DNA of 64,000 nt from Agrypnia vestita. Its lineage: Eukaryota > Arthropoda > Insecta > Trichoptera > Phryganeidae. A program made the position numbers and the translations under genes. A model generated the notes under the pieces. It was not told the origin of the DNA. It did no database searches and worked only from the letters and a program-made list of their open reading frames with translations. Numbering within the stretch: position 1 is the first letter of the stretch; each line of letters opens with the position of its first letter. Where the stretch lies: positions 248,001 to 312,000 of the forward strand of contig JADDOH010002592.1 in NCBI GenBank assembly GCA_016648135.1, read 5' to 3'. Below, piece after piece: positions 33,575-45,004 of the stretch.

Positions 33575-34310
33575 AAACACCGGCCTGAATCACGGAAAAT
33601 CATTGAAATAACACTTTTTCTTAGTTCCGATGGCGTCATTTCCCCGCTGGGGTCGGTATTTTCCATCATACAAGTCCAAAGCATTTTAGAATAGAGCCGA
33701 AGCAAATAGTATATTTGTACTGTAGTGTCTTTCTTCGTTGCTAATCGCAATTAGCTTATCCCGTGCTATTATCTCGTCCTACAAAATATTTCAAATGTCG
33801 TAGAGTACGTCCGAGACTTAACTAAACTTATCCGTAGTCTATCTCTCGTTACCGATAATCCAGCCATTCTCCAGCCTTCTCCTCGACTTGATCCTGGGCG
33901 GCACTGCCGAGGGATTAGACAACCATTAGACTTCATTATTTGTAATATAAATTTATTTAAACATGTACATATTGACTGTTATTTCCACTTCCAAACTCGA
34001 ATTAAATTCCAACTGCTGTCTAGAAATGCGTATTTAGTATACGCTTACGCTTATCAACAAAATGCATCCGAGACTCTGGATCTGCTTTAGGATATGAATT
34101 TTACTGAGCTAAGCGCCTCGAAGTTTTTAAAATAGGGAGACCAGTGGTTGGACCAAATGAGGATAACTGAACACGAAGAGCCCACCCGACATGACACAGG
34201 AGCTTGAGGCTGGCCTGATTATTATAATTTTATTTTTTTAATAATTTATAATTATAATTTTAAAAATATTTGTAATAATAATAACCATAATATTAATAAT
34301 ATGGGTTTAT
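33575..34310. other. Gene-free AT-rich stretch
   Basis: No recognised feature; a run of AT-rich palindromes lies at 34225-34300. Confidence 0.4.
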
Positions 34311-34317
34311 CCGAAGA

Positions 34318-34425
34318 ACGCCTTTAGCGAGCTGGGGCAGGTCGATTTTGAGAGGTCAGTATGTTCTCTGTGCTGTTTATCCTTTCCTCATTCCTGCCAC
34401 CCTGGATCTTACGAGGACTGCAAAG
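34318..34425 (-). repeat. LINE-related fragment shared with 37800-37960
   Basis: TTTATCCTTTCCTCATTCCT and GCCACCCTGGATCTTACGAG match the block at 37917-37955 (TATCCTTTCCCTCATCCCCG, GCCACCCTGGATCTTATGAG). There it lies just 3' of a minus-strand LINE, so both are probably parts of one repeat family. Confidence 0.45.
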
Positions 34426-34715
34426 CTAGGAACTCGCCTCTCCATGAAAATACCGGATCAAGGTAATATCAAATTCAAAATGAAGAAGGTCAAACATTAT
34501 GCGGAAGGCGTTATTACGTTGTATACGAAGTCTTTCTATGCTCTTCTTATTGTAGTTTGCCCAGAGTTCGCACGTATTTAAAATTGCATAGAAGGCATTT
34601 AAAGAATGGCTGGGTGCGGTGGCAATGATCGACAGAGAAAAACTTTCATGGACGCTAAGACCCATCAGAGGTTGTACTAGTTAAAACATTATATTATTCA
34701 TAGATTTATTCATAT

Positions 34716-36811
34716 ACTAGCTGTACCCGCGCGGCTTCGCACACGTAGATTTTTAGTACACTGTTTGGATCGTCAACTTTCGAGAACCTTCTAGAACATT
34801 CTCCTTCCAGAACTTTCAAGAAATTTATTGAATGTACAGGAACCTTCTAGACACACATACACATTGCGTCACTCAGTTTAGAACCTTATAGAACTTTCGG
34901 GAATTTTTCAGAACTTTCTAGAGCAGGTTTTTCCGGAACCTTCTAGACTCACCGACACAGTCGGCGTGCCTATTTTGAAGCAATCTGAAGCATTTGCGGC
35001 CTTTCCATTACAAAACATTGCGCTAGAAAGCACATTTTTGTCATCCACTCCCACCCACGCACAGCCACCCCCACCAAACTCACATATTTTCGATGTGACA
35101 CCAAGGGCTATCCACCACCATAACCACCGGTGGGTGATTTTGTCTGGTTGTGGTGAAAGCTTGGCGGGTAGGGAAACACGGGTTTTTAATTAATAGAAAC
35201 AGCTTAATTTTCTGACAACGTAAACACTAAAACCCCGCATACAAAGAGCCATAATTTCTTAAAAACAGAGTGGTATAGAGATGGTCATAAATAGTCATGA
35301 AAGCTACACGTAGCGTTCCTCAGTGCTCCTGATCCTGCAGTTGTGTGCAAGCGGACAGGGCACGTGCAGGGGTGGGAGGGAGGGGGATGGCGAGCGTGGC
35401 GCAACAGTACAGGGCAAACGGCCCCGCATGGTCACCGGTCGATCATCGCACGACGAGAAGCGATCGGATGATCGCTTCTCCAGTGAATTGGAAGGCTAGA
35501 AGGAATAGAGCTAAGTAGGTTTTGTATTGCAACCACGCCGAATTACCTTCAGATGCTTTCCAAGGGGTTACACTACCCTAGAAGAATAAAATTTAGGTAT
35601 AAATTGGGTAATTCTCAAAAAGGTGATAAATGTTCATATTAAACTAATATTATGTATATATAATTTTTTGTAAAATTTTTGAAAAAACAAACAAAATGGC
35701 CGCATCATATATATTTGCGTGGAGCTCCTCATCCGTAACTGACATGCTACTTTCCCCACACGTACAAGTACACGTTTGATCAAGACCTAAAATAAATAAG
35801 GTACTTTTTAAGGGAAAAAAAGAAACTCAAACAAACCATCACAAATAGAGAAGAACAACAAGGATTTAGGAAGAACAAATCTACAACCGACGCAATACTC
35901 AGTATAAGGGAAGTGAAGGGGAATCTATTGAGTACAATAAACCAACCTAACCTATGCCTGCTGGGTGGATTTAACCAAGGCGTTCGACAAAGTGGTACTC
36001 AGCGATATTGTAAATATTTTGGTGAATGAGGGAATATCACCCTCATTAATAAAAAGCATACAAGATATAAACACCAATGGCAAAACAAAAAACAAATTGG
36101 ATGGTGAATTTTCCAGGAAAATACCAACGATGATAGGAATCTGACAGGGTGATAGTCTTAGTACATTTTTGTTCAACTTGATTATGGACGAAATAATACA
36201 GGAGGTGACAGCTTTTGGACTCGGGTACGGGATGGGTGATAAAATCATGAATGTGGTGTGTTATGCTGACGATGCTACTATACTGGCCGAAAACGAAGAT
36301 GACTTACAAAGAGACGCACGAAAAAGGATGAAATTGTGACCACGAAATAAGTAAATAAATTTTATTTAAATATAATACATCCACAACCACCCACCGATGG
36401 TTATGGTGGTGGATAGCCCTTGGTGTCACATCGAAAATATGCGAGTTTGGTGGGGATGGCTGTGCGTGGATGTGCGTGGTTGACGAAAATGTGCTTTCTA
36501 GCACATTGTTTTGTTATGGGAAGGCTGCAAATACTTCTCATTGTTTCAAATAGGCGCGCCGACTGTGTCGGTGAGTCTAAAAGGTTCCGGAAAAACCTGC
36601 TCTAGAAAGTTCTAGAAAATTTCCGAAAGTTATATAACGTTCTGAATTGAATGGCGGAATGTGTCGGAGTGTCTAGAAGGTTCCTGTACATTCGATAAAT
36701 TTCTTGAAAGTTCTGGAAGTAAAATGTTCTAGAAGGTTCGCAAAAGTTCTATGACGATCCTAACAGTGTACTAAAAATCTACGCGTGCGAAGCCGCGTGG
36801 GCACAGCTAGT
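34716..36811. mobile_element. 2.1-kb element bounded by ~420-bp inverted repeats
   Basis: The left arm 34716-35137 starts ACTAGCTGTACCCGCGCGGC. It is inverted at 36387-36811, which ends GCCGCGTGGGCACAGCTAGT. The arms share many AGAACCTTCTAGA/TTCTAGAAGGTTC motifs and a CCACCACCATAACCACCGG end. The two arms differ by scattered substitutions and small indels. The interior (35138-36386) holds a GC-rich patch (35280-35480) and a LINE reverse-transcriptase fragment (35821-36338). No transposase is visible. Confidence 0.75.
35821..36338 (+). mobile_element. LINE reverse-transcriptase core, broken, inside the inverted repeat
   Basis: Recognisable motifs in order are QGFRKNKSTTDAILSIREV (from ~35859), VDLTKAFDKV (from ~35965), GI-stop-QGDSLSTFLFNLIMDEI (from ~36139) and VVCYADDATILAENEDDLQR (YADD at 36262-36273). 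These are blocks 2-5 of a non-LTR reverse transcriptase, including the catalytic YADD. One frameshift separates the first motif from the second. A TGA replaces a residue before QGD. Neither endonuclease nor a complete 3' end is present. It is probably RTE-like and inserted into the loop of the surrounding element. Confidence 0.85.
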
Positions 36812-36819
36812 ATGTGTTT

Positions 36820-37795
36820 AAATATTAAATATTATAAAGTTACATTTTTAATATTAAATGCAAAAACATTTTTTTTTTAATCGAACGGTTTTAAAAAAAT
36901 GCTATTTCCTTCAAGATGATAAAAAACTAATCCTAAATAAAAAAACAATCCTTACCCAATAGTTATTTATTTTGGTTAATTAAATTGTAATTTTTAAAAA
37001 TAATTGCATTAAATGACTGTACAAATATATTTTTTTAAACGGCGTGAAGAAAGATATGGGAAAATGAAATTGAAGATCAGAAATTATTTTTATCATTTTT
37101 AGGAATGCACTAATTAATGATTATATAGTTAATATATATATATATATATATATTTTATAAATATACAGACATTTTTTTGGGATAGCTTCGAACCACATTT
37201 GAATGCAAGCCACAAATCATGTTGAAAACGAATGAAATCCCACAGCGCAATGGTTGAGTTTTGGCAGAGAGATTTCGCCAAAAATGAAAAACAAATAATT
37301 TAGAACAATTGCTGCCAGAACATTCACGATGTTTATTTTCCGCTTCCCTGGACATAGACTTCAACTGCAAATTAAATATGAAATTGTAATTTAATCCAAT
37401 GCGAAGGCTTTATTTAATCTGTTAATATTAATTAGAGATCAGATTTTACAAACAGCGATTATGTTTGAAACGGCATCAGTAATAATTATATTTTTAGTTA
37501 ATCTCCACTATTATTTATCAGTGATGCCTTAAGCGCTCATCGAAAATGACAGACTGGGTAATATTTAAACAGATTACTATATACTTTAAAGTTTACGTTG
37601 TAATATATAAATAAATATAACTTTATTCCAGAATGTGGGGAGGTTCGTGCAATCCCATACATTCCATATAAAAGTAGGTACACACATTAAAAATATTATA
37701 AGATAAATATTACAAAAGAGAAATAAGAAAATCATGTAAAATAGAGGAGAAGTATTATAAGTATTAAAAGAAATATATCGTAAAATGTCGTATAT
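36820..37795. other. AT-rich stretch without gene
   Basis: Includes the (TA)n microsatellite at 37131-37151. A 71-codon minus-strand frame at 37155-37370 has no recognisable content. Confidence 0.45.
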
Positions 37796-37799
37796 TAGC

Positions 37800-38465
37800 G
37801 GCTTTAGCGAGCGATGGCAAGTCAATTATGCGGGGCCACTATCTTTCTCCAGTGTGCATCGATGCTGGATGCTGGAGTAAGGCGGGCTTCCAGGATAAGG
37901 ATATTTCCGGAGCTGTATATCCTTTCCCTCATCCCCGCCACCCTGGATCTTATGAGTCTTCTTCTTTTTCTTCTTCCTTTTAATAGACCTACGTGATCTG
38001 ATCTCCAGAGGTTAGCGCCTCCTATGAGGTGGTTTCCCAGCTGTCCTTCCATCTTTCGGGACGTCTCCCGCGAAGGCACATTCCGTGAGGCTGACTATGT
38101 AGTGCGATATAAAGGTGCCTGGTGCCGTCCATTCTCTGGACGTTACCATACCAGTCCCTCCTTCGCTGTCTACTCCATCGTACAATGTCCTCAGCATCAC
38201 GTATCTCTCTTATTCGGGTGTTCCTCACGCGATCCTTCAGCGTCTTGCCTGCTATCATCCTCAGTGTCTTCATCTCGTAAGTCCTTAATATTTGTTTTGT
38301 CCTGATAGTGTCTGCCCTTGCTTCTGCGCCGTATGTCATTATAGGTCTTACGCATGCTTTAGAGATTCTCGTCTTGATGGCCAAATCCTTTTTCTTGCTA
38401 ATTGTGGATTTTAGTGCACCAGAGATTGCCGCTGCCTTGTCAACTTGACACGTAGGTTGAATTAG
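37800..38465 (-). mobile_element. RTE-like LINE C-terminus (minus strand)
   Basis: The minus-strand frame 38384-38022 reads TRISKACVRPIMTYGAEARA, then ILRTYEMKTLRMIAGKTLKD, RVRNTRIREIRDAEDIVRW and RGRRPERWKDSW. This is the region following the LINE reverse transcriptase and is clearly related to the copy at 53984-54420. Downstream on the same strand is a GAA-rich tail (plus-strand CTTCTTTTTCTTCTTCCTTT, 37960-37979). 5'-truncated. A further repeat block at 37800-37955 continues on that side. Confidence 0.8.
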
Positions 38466-38738
38466 TAGTTGGTCTACCAGATACTCAGCTTGATGTAAAA
38501 ATAATCGTCACATTAGTTTTCGCTTAGTTCTATGAACAAAAACATAAAATCATTATGAATATTTTTAATAAATAATTATTAACTAAGATAAATTATAGAA
38601 ATCTCACAAAGACAAAGGTATTTATAAGGTAAATGTGCATGAAAGTCTTTATAGGATGGCCCAGGGCTTGTGACCTAATTACCCCTCTGTGGGCAGAATC
38701 CAGCAATTGTGTTTTCAGAACATACGTATAAAAAATAT

Positions 38739-38870
38739 TATTATTTCTATGTATCTACTTATATTTTATTAATTAAAGCTATATGTTTCGGAAAAATCTT
38801 TCGATGGAAAGATTTTTCCGAAACATGTAGGTGTAATTAATAAAATATAAGTAGATACATACAAATAATA
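38739..38870. repeat. 132-nt near-perfect hairpin carrying Penelope-like motif in both arms
   Basis: 38739-38802 and 38807-38870 are reverse complements with about 4 mismatches in 64 and a 4-nt loop (GATG). The inner part reads TTCCGAAACATGTAG on each strand, the same GAAACATG ending seen near 9903 and 20094. No gene is inside. Confidence 0.9.
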
Positions 38871-38874
38871 GAAT

Positions 38875-40255
38875 CGATTTTTAAAAATGTCAATCTAAAA
38901 ATTTGTTCAACCAATTTAAAAAAATTGTTAATAAATAATTATAACTTTTTTCTACACAAGATGAATTAAAAATAATATGTATATAAAATGTTTTTTCAAT
39001 GTTACAAAGTTTACAATTTTATAGTGTTTACAAAATTAAATTAAGCTTTTTTCATTGTTGCTGAGAGTCTTGGCAGCAAGTAAACACTACAATTGGTTTG
39101 ATGCCCTGCCTGCTACACTAGTAGTTTACTGTAGTATAGCAGACAGTGCTCTTCCAGTAGTATAATGTTCAAGAATATTTAGTATTTATATAACATTTGT
39201 GAATCAATATTATTGCCAATTAAAATTGAGTAATAGTAATAATTAAATGTTTACAATCTAATAATGGTGTTAATTAATTCTATTATAGACAAAGGAAAAA
39301 AAATGATCTGAATAGGATATTTAGTAAAATAAAATAAAATAAAATAAAACAATTAAAAGTATTTAGAAAGATGAAAGTAAATGTTCTTGTAGGATTAGTA
39401 TTTTTCAAATTTAGTTTATATCATGACTTTTAGTAGGTTTTGGACATGCTTCCTTCCCTTTTTATGCAGCCATAGTTTCACTTTTGAAGAAAAATACGCG
39501 AGACTATGGCTACAAGTTTTTAGTGTAGTGTTAGGAGTATTGAATATTTTTGGTGCTTGGAAGAGGCGAAATCTTTGTGAAAATGTTTTTGTGAATTTTG
39601 GTACAAGATATTCGCAGTTCACCTATGCCCTTGTTGAGTGTGAGTTATTTGTTGGTGATCTTGTTTATGTCGGAAAAAAAGGCCTTTTAAAATGAATTTC
39701 TTCAATGGTGTTGACTTTTGACTGAAACAAAAAATATTTGTGTTTTTACAAATATGAGTACCTATATATCCTGGTAAAGATCTATGTAAGATAAATCTGC
39801 TTACGAGGTTAAATTTACTAAAGTGATTTAATTTTATACTTTGCCTACGTGAAGTTAATATTGTTTGTTAAGTACGTTTAAGTAAGTACTAACGTTTATG
39901 TTTGTGAAGCATTAGCAAACTTCTCGTCTGTCAGATTTGGCAAGGAGCCTCCTTTATTATTTATATGAAAGTTATTAACTACTCAAGTTTATGCCGAGTA
40001 CATAAGTCACAAATGCGAACCCGCAACAAAGCAACTTGCTGTTTTCCATCGAACCAGCCGCAATTGCGAACTTGGTGGCTCTGTCGCGTCGAATCCCTTA
40101 ATATTGCACTCGATTCTGAGCTTCCTACCAAGAAGTTTGAACACAGAAATTCTTTAGATATGTGAAATTATGGGCGCGCCCTCTTCTTCTTCCCGTTCAT
40201 GATAGTATAAGGTCACGGTAGCTAGTATCGGTCCGCAACACGGAATTATGCAATG
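38875..40255. other. Gene-free AT-rich stretch
   Basis: A short (AAAAT)n-type microsatellite lies at about 39325-39350. A 90-codon frame at 39423-39695 is read on both strands and has no recognisable content. Confidence 0.4.
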
Positions 40256-40259
40256 AAAC

Positions 40260-40778
40260 AGAACAGCATTACCAAGCTCGTGCAACCTTTATCCACATGA
40301 AAAAGATGTTCTGCAGTCACGATCTCAACTTTGCATTACGAATGCGAATGGTCAGATGCTATGTGTTTTCAGAATTATTCTATGGAATGGAAGCATGGAC
40401 GCTTACCAAAGAACTTCGAGTATTCTAGATGTGGATATACAAAAGAATTCTCAAAAGAAGCTGAATGGACAGAGTTACATATGAAGATGTTGGATGAATA
40501 AAGAAAAAGAAGTTATTAAAACAATAACAATCCCAAAACTTCAATATCTAGGACATGTGATGAGACATCCAGAGAAATACGAGATCTTGCATCTCATAAT
40601 GCAGGGAAAGATTGCCAGAAGTCGGGGCCCTGGAAGAAGAAGGACTTCATGGCTGAAAAACTTGAGACAGTGGTTTGGCCAGCCTATTATGGAGCTGTTC
40701 CGGGCCGCAGTAAACAAAGTCCGCATAGCCAACATGATAGCCAACGTCCGTTAAACGGATAGGGCACGAGAAGAAGAT
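40260..40778 (+). mobile_element. RTE-like LINE C-terminus with GAA tail
   Basis: A first segment from ~40297 contains MRMVRCYVFSELFYGMEAWT and, after one stop, MWIYKRILKRS and MDRVTYEDVG. A second frame (40494-40754) contains LQYLGHVMRHPEKYEILHLI, GKIARSRGPGRRRTSWLKNL and VNKVRIANMIANVR. This is a common insect LINE C-terminus. The 3' end CACGAGAAGAAG is a short GAA tail. Stops and a frame change show a dead copy. Confidence 0.8.
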
Positions 40779-40873
40779 AATTACCACCTGTTCTTTCACT
40801 TAACAAACCTCGTATTCCCAAAGTGAGAATACACTACACAATAGAACAAGAACTTTTCATGACTCGTACTTAC

Positions 40874-41090
40874 CAGCTCACTGACGCAGTATTATTTTGA
40901 AGCCGTGCTGACCCGACATCCGCGCATAACGTGACTGGCGGAAACTAGCTGGAAACTGAATCAATCAATTCGATAGCACAATCTCCACTTCCAAACAATA
41001 CAGATCGGTTCTGCGTCTCCGCCGACTTGGCACGGTGACAGAATATTAATAATTGTCACTTTAAAGTCTCGATCGTTCCAGTTCGCGTCA
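40874..41090 (-). promoter_or_regulatory. Candidate non-coding first exon on the minus strand
   Basis: On the minus strand a CpG-bearing segment (CACCGTGCCAAGTCGGCGGA, TTCCGCCAGTCACGTTATGC) ends at GTGAGCTG, immediately followed by GTAAGTAC, a near-consensus 5' splice site (intron starting at 40873). Upstream is AT-rich. There is no long frame, so any exon here would be 5' UTR. If real, the host gene would continue leftward on the minus strand. Evidence is the splice-like junction and composition only. Confidence 0.3.
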
Positions 41091-41158
41091 GAGAAAATTC
41101 ATCCGACACATTAATGCAATAACTGTTTAAAACATAATAATTTTCTCAACGTTTTCAA

Positions 41159-41622
41159 TTGAACATGGTAATTTTTAGCCATATACTAACTAATCTGTAT
41201 CAAAATGTCCTGGAGACCGACGGCGTTTATAGGCTCGTCTGTCAAAATTGTGACAAAGTGTACGTGGGACAAACAGCACGCACGATTTCAAAGAGGGTTG
41301 ATGAGCATAAAAGAGCATGCAAACTCGGTCACCCGGAAAAATCGGCATTGGCTTTTCTAGAGACGGGCCACCATTTATCATTTGAACCGAAAATCTTAGA
41401 AAGCCCAAAAGTCACCACACGCGCCTGGTCAAAGAAGCAATTGAAATATACAAGCACCCGGTAAACATTAATAGGGATGACGGTCTTAAGTCAAAAACGC
41501 TGCAGGTAAATGAAATCGATGATCCACACAGTCCGACATCCGTTAGTAGATACACAACACACTACATCAAGACACACACACCCTGCTTTCGACACGGTAC
41601 TGCAATCCAGTACTTAACATAA
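41159..41622 (+). mobile_element. Penelope-like element, GIY-YIG endonuclease domain, frameshifted
   Basis: The frame contains GVYRLVCQNCDKVYVGQTAR (a GIY-YIG-type start with VYVGQT), TISKRVDEHKRACK and LAFLETGHHLSFEPKILES, matching the C-terminal endonuclease of Penelope-like retroelements. A frameshift near 41425 moves the continuation (LVKEAIEIYKHPVNINRDDG, also family-typical) into another frame. That frame ends QYLT-stop at 41622. The reverse transcriptase is missing, so this is a 5'-truncated copy. The element's tail follows within ~90 bp (41709). Confidence 0.85.
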
Positions 41623-41708
41623 CACAAACTTGGAGACACCCTGACTTCGGTACGGTATTGCAAGGCAATACTTAACCTATACTTCAACACACACTCATCA
41701 CATCAGCC

Positions 41709-41750
41709 CTGATGATGGACCCTGCAATGGGATCCAAAACGTTGGCCAGT
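41709..41750 (+). ncRNA. Hammerhead-ribozyme-like tail of the adjacent Penelope-like element
   Basis: CTGATGA (41709-41715) is followed by GGACCCTGCAATGGGATCC, which can form stem II (GG-CCC/GGG-CC with a bulged A), then AAAACGTTGGCC where GAAACGTCGGCC is expected. It lies ~87 bp after the stop of the element's endonuclease frame, where PLE hammerheads are known to sit. The G-to-A change in GAAA probably inactivates it. Confidence 0.55.
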
Positions 41751-42269
41751 GAGGTCACATATACACGTCAGAATATCCCAGAAAACTATACACAGAATAA
41801 TCTCTACCAAAATAGCGAATTTCCGCCTCAAGAACTCGCCGAATATTCAGCGCGCGAGTTTACGAGCAGAAGGTACAGGTTAATTAAAAAGTTACCAAAA
41901 CATTATTTATGCGGTACGTACGTCGTATCACTTAAAAACAATTGCTAAGAAAAATAAAAGCGACGAATTCCATTAAAGAAATACGCAGAAGATCGGCCGG
42001 CTTACCATATACATTCAGCCAAAGTAGCTTTTTCCACTTTTCTCCGAATTAACTTTGCTAGAAGTTCGCCGATTTCGCGTTTATACTAAAAATACGTTTC
42101 ATTTTCAGTGTGGTTATATTTTTTAAGTACGGACTTGTGATATACGAGTACTTATACTGGTATTTTACTTACTTATTTCTAGAATGTTTGACTGTTCATT
42201 TTTTGGCGAAGCAGATTGACTAATTATTGTTTGACAGACAATTGAATTATTATTATTACATTGCAATAT

Positions 42270-42330
42270 CCGCTTTGGCAGTCTATCTGCCGGCATCCGT
42301 AAGACATGTCCCAGTAGACTGCCAAAGCGG
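42270..42330. repeat. Perfect 16-bp inverted repeat
   Basis: CCGCTTTGGCAGTCTA at 42270-42285 and TAGACTGCCAAAGCGG at 42315-42330, with a 29-nt loop. It sits at the junction with a LINE fragment and may come from inverted duplication of LINE sequence during insertion. Confidence 0.75.
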
Positions 42331-42542
42331 TCCAGGCAAGACCAGAAGGCAGAAGATCAAGGGGACGTCCTAAGAGGAGATGGCGGAAATAACTAGAGGA
42401 CTTCTGCGAAGAGAGGTTGCCACTAAATCGGGTTGACGTGGAGAGCAAAGCCTAAGACAGAAAAATTTGGAACCTTTTATGCAGTGCAGTGCAGGGCCCC
42501 AACCCAATAGGATAAGGGGTAGAAGAAGAAGAAGAAAAATAA
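42330..42542 (+). mobile_element. LINE C-terminal relic with GAA tail
   Basis: The translation contains RSRGRPKRRWRK, then a stop, then LEDFCEERLPL and DRKIWNLL. This resembles the RGRP-RW ... DR-x-W terminus of RTE-like LINEs. A GAAGAAGAAGAAGAAA tail follows at 42522-42538. Confidence 0.6.
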
Positions 42543-42549
42543 GAAGACG

Positions 42550-44325
42550 TTGTAATATGGTAGATAAATTAATGTCATTTAACTTTTACATTTTATTTTC
42601 TGTTTTTTATATAACAGTTTTATTCCGCTTTGTATTTTGTTTAATGTTTAAACGTTTTGGAGATAACCTCGCATTATCAAATAACTGATTTCAACTTGAT
42701 CAGTTATTGATAATGAAATGTTGTCTTTCGAAAAAGTTTTTTAATATTATTTAAAAACTTTAATCATGAGTTCCCACAATTTTTTTCATAAACTTCAGAC
42801 AGTTATAATTCTTTTGTTTCGTTTGATAAATCATTTGACAAAATAAATGCAAGTTAATTTTATAATAGAATTACAATCCATAATAAAAAATGTAAATAAA
42901 AATTGTACAATTATGTTCATGTTTTAAATTTGGTGCCTTGTGTGCTAAAACAATTTTTAATACCAGAAGGTTTCTGTTGATATTAAAGAAGTTTGTTTAA
43001 GGTCGTGTGTTTCGTTGTATTACAAAAGATTTTTAGAATACCTTCGGAAACGGTGTTGACCTCGGAAAGTTCATTACGTCACCCAGAAACAAGGGATGTT
43101 GCCACGAATTAAGGGGCGTCCGTCCCTTTCTTCCGAAAAGCCAAACAAACTTCAAAGAAAAAATATTTTTATTAAACTAATATTATGTTCATAAATTTTA
43201 ATGAAACAAAATTAATCTAAAAAATTATATCATCATATTATCTATAATCTAGCCCTGCGAAAAAATATATAAAAATACCAAAATAAAGAATCTAAATTAA
43301 TACTGACCTTTGAATTTTATATATGCTCGAATGTAAGTTGTCTGTATATACATACAAAGTGACCTACAAAATTGTGAGAACATTCTAAAAGGTTGAATTG
43401 AAATGAAAAATTTATATACAACTTTCTAAAAAATTTAAAAAAAAAGGTAAATAAAAATACGATGGTGTTATCTAATTAAAATAAAGCATTACGCAGCTAA
43501 AGAATTCATTAATTTTAATTTATCTGACATTTAAAAAAAACGTATATTTATAATGGAATAAAAATGTTTGGTAATATAATTTCAATATTTTACATGGCCT
43601 GCCTTAATGTCAATTATAGCGTGCAGTATTATAGGAATGCCTTCTCCTTTTTTAAAATTATTTCTTCTTCCATACTTTTCGAAATATGTTGTATTAATGT
43701 TGATTTCACACATGTGACACACACAGTCGTGAGAAGGGAAACGTTCTCACGCCTTTGGCTTTTTCCTAAATTTCTTAGGAATCAATCGAGACGATAACGA
43801 AAGGGCGACAGTTTTTTTTGCAACGCCAGCGTCCACGTTCTGGTTTTCATCCAAAAGTCACATTAATTATAAAGAGGGTGACAGGTACACGAAAAGATTT
43901 TTGTTTTGAAGACGTTCCCACAGTTCCGCTGGCCACATCTGTTCGTAATATAAAATATAAACTGCACGTAACATGATAATTGGTTCCTTTTTTTTCGTCA
44001 TCACTTGTATCGCTTGCAATTGCGGATATTTTGTATGTAAGATTAGCGTCATGTACCTAGTACCTACCTAGAATTAAGGTGATTATGGGGCCCCAATTAT
44101 GAAGTAGTTGTAATTAGATTAAGGTAAAACGATGTACATTATGTCCGTACAAGTATATCCTAGGACGTTGTACTGTATAAAACTAAGTTTGTTGGTACCT
44201 ATTGTATATTTTTTGTGGATAATTTTGTTTGTTATATTATGTTATGTATAGTCACGTTCCTTTAAGATAGCGTTAAGTATGTAGTATCAGTGTACATTAC
44301 TTTTTGTGCCTATCTAATTGTATTT
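42550..44325. other. Gene-free AT-rich stretch
   Basis: A small GC-richer patch lies at 43040-43140 (TTAAGGGGCGTCCGTCCCTT). Frames of up to 78 codons show no recognisable content. Confidence 0.4.
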
Positions 44326-44329
44326 GCTT

Positions 44330-44995
44330 AAAATAAGTGATTATATGGGGGCGTGGGCCAATAGATACGTTAAGGCAGGCCTATCGATCTCATTGGTTCG
44401 GGATATGGATCGATGGCCAATGACATGTGAGGACAGGCGTGGTGCGGGATGATAAACACACCCGCCGGGGTCGGGGTTGAGGGCCCCGGGAGCCAAAAGT
44501 GAAAGACAGATCTTGACGGGCCGCGACGGAGTTCGGAGTAAAAATAGTTCGAAATGGCGAGAGGTCGTGACTATAGAGACTAAAGTCGGGCGATAATGAA
44601 ATTGGTCGCGAGTGAACATTGGTAGACTGTGGGGGTAGCCGGAAGCGATCGGCGGCAGGAAGTGCGCGCGACAGACGGAGATAATGAAGCAGGCGAGACG
44701 GCCTGTGAGTTAGGCACCCGTGGTACACCAGATGTGTGGTGGTCAGATGGTGAAGGAAGTGACGTGCTAGTGGAGCATGGTCGAGTCGGGAAACCTGCCT
44801 TGAGAGGAAAAGGCAGCAAGCGACGAGGAAGGAGACGAGCTGTTAGGAACGACCGCCTCAATAACGGCCGGTCGTTCAGGAGGAGACGGAGGAGCCTGCC
44901 CGCCTGGAGCGCGCCGATAAGGGACGTGAACGGGGCTGTGACGGGGCCCTATCACGGGAACGGGAAGAGAGAAGAAAGAAGAGAGTAGAAATAGT
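44330..44995. other. GC-rich island, probably repeat-derived
   Basis: About 650 bp is strongly GC- and purine-rich on the plus strand, in contrast to its surroundings. Long frames open on both strands, for example 44629-44988 (119 codons, arginine-rich, ending HGNGKREERRE) and 44728-44390. None resembles a family I know, and overlapping frames on both strands indicate composition rather than coding. A candidate is the U3/leader of an LTR element, with AT-rich flanks at 44080-44330 and 45000-45120, but no bounded LTR could be drawn. Confidence 0.3.
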
Positions 44996-45004
44996 TTTTC
45001 CTAG

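Noticed and set aside
44390..44988. Several long frames (up to 119 codons) on both strands
   Set aside because: A GC-rich, stop-poor segment; overlapping frames on both strands without a family match or splice context.
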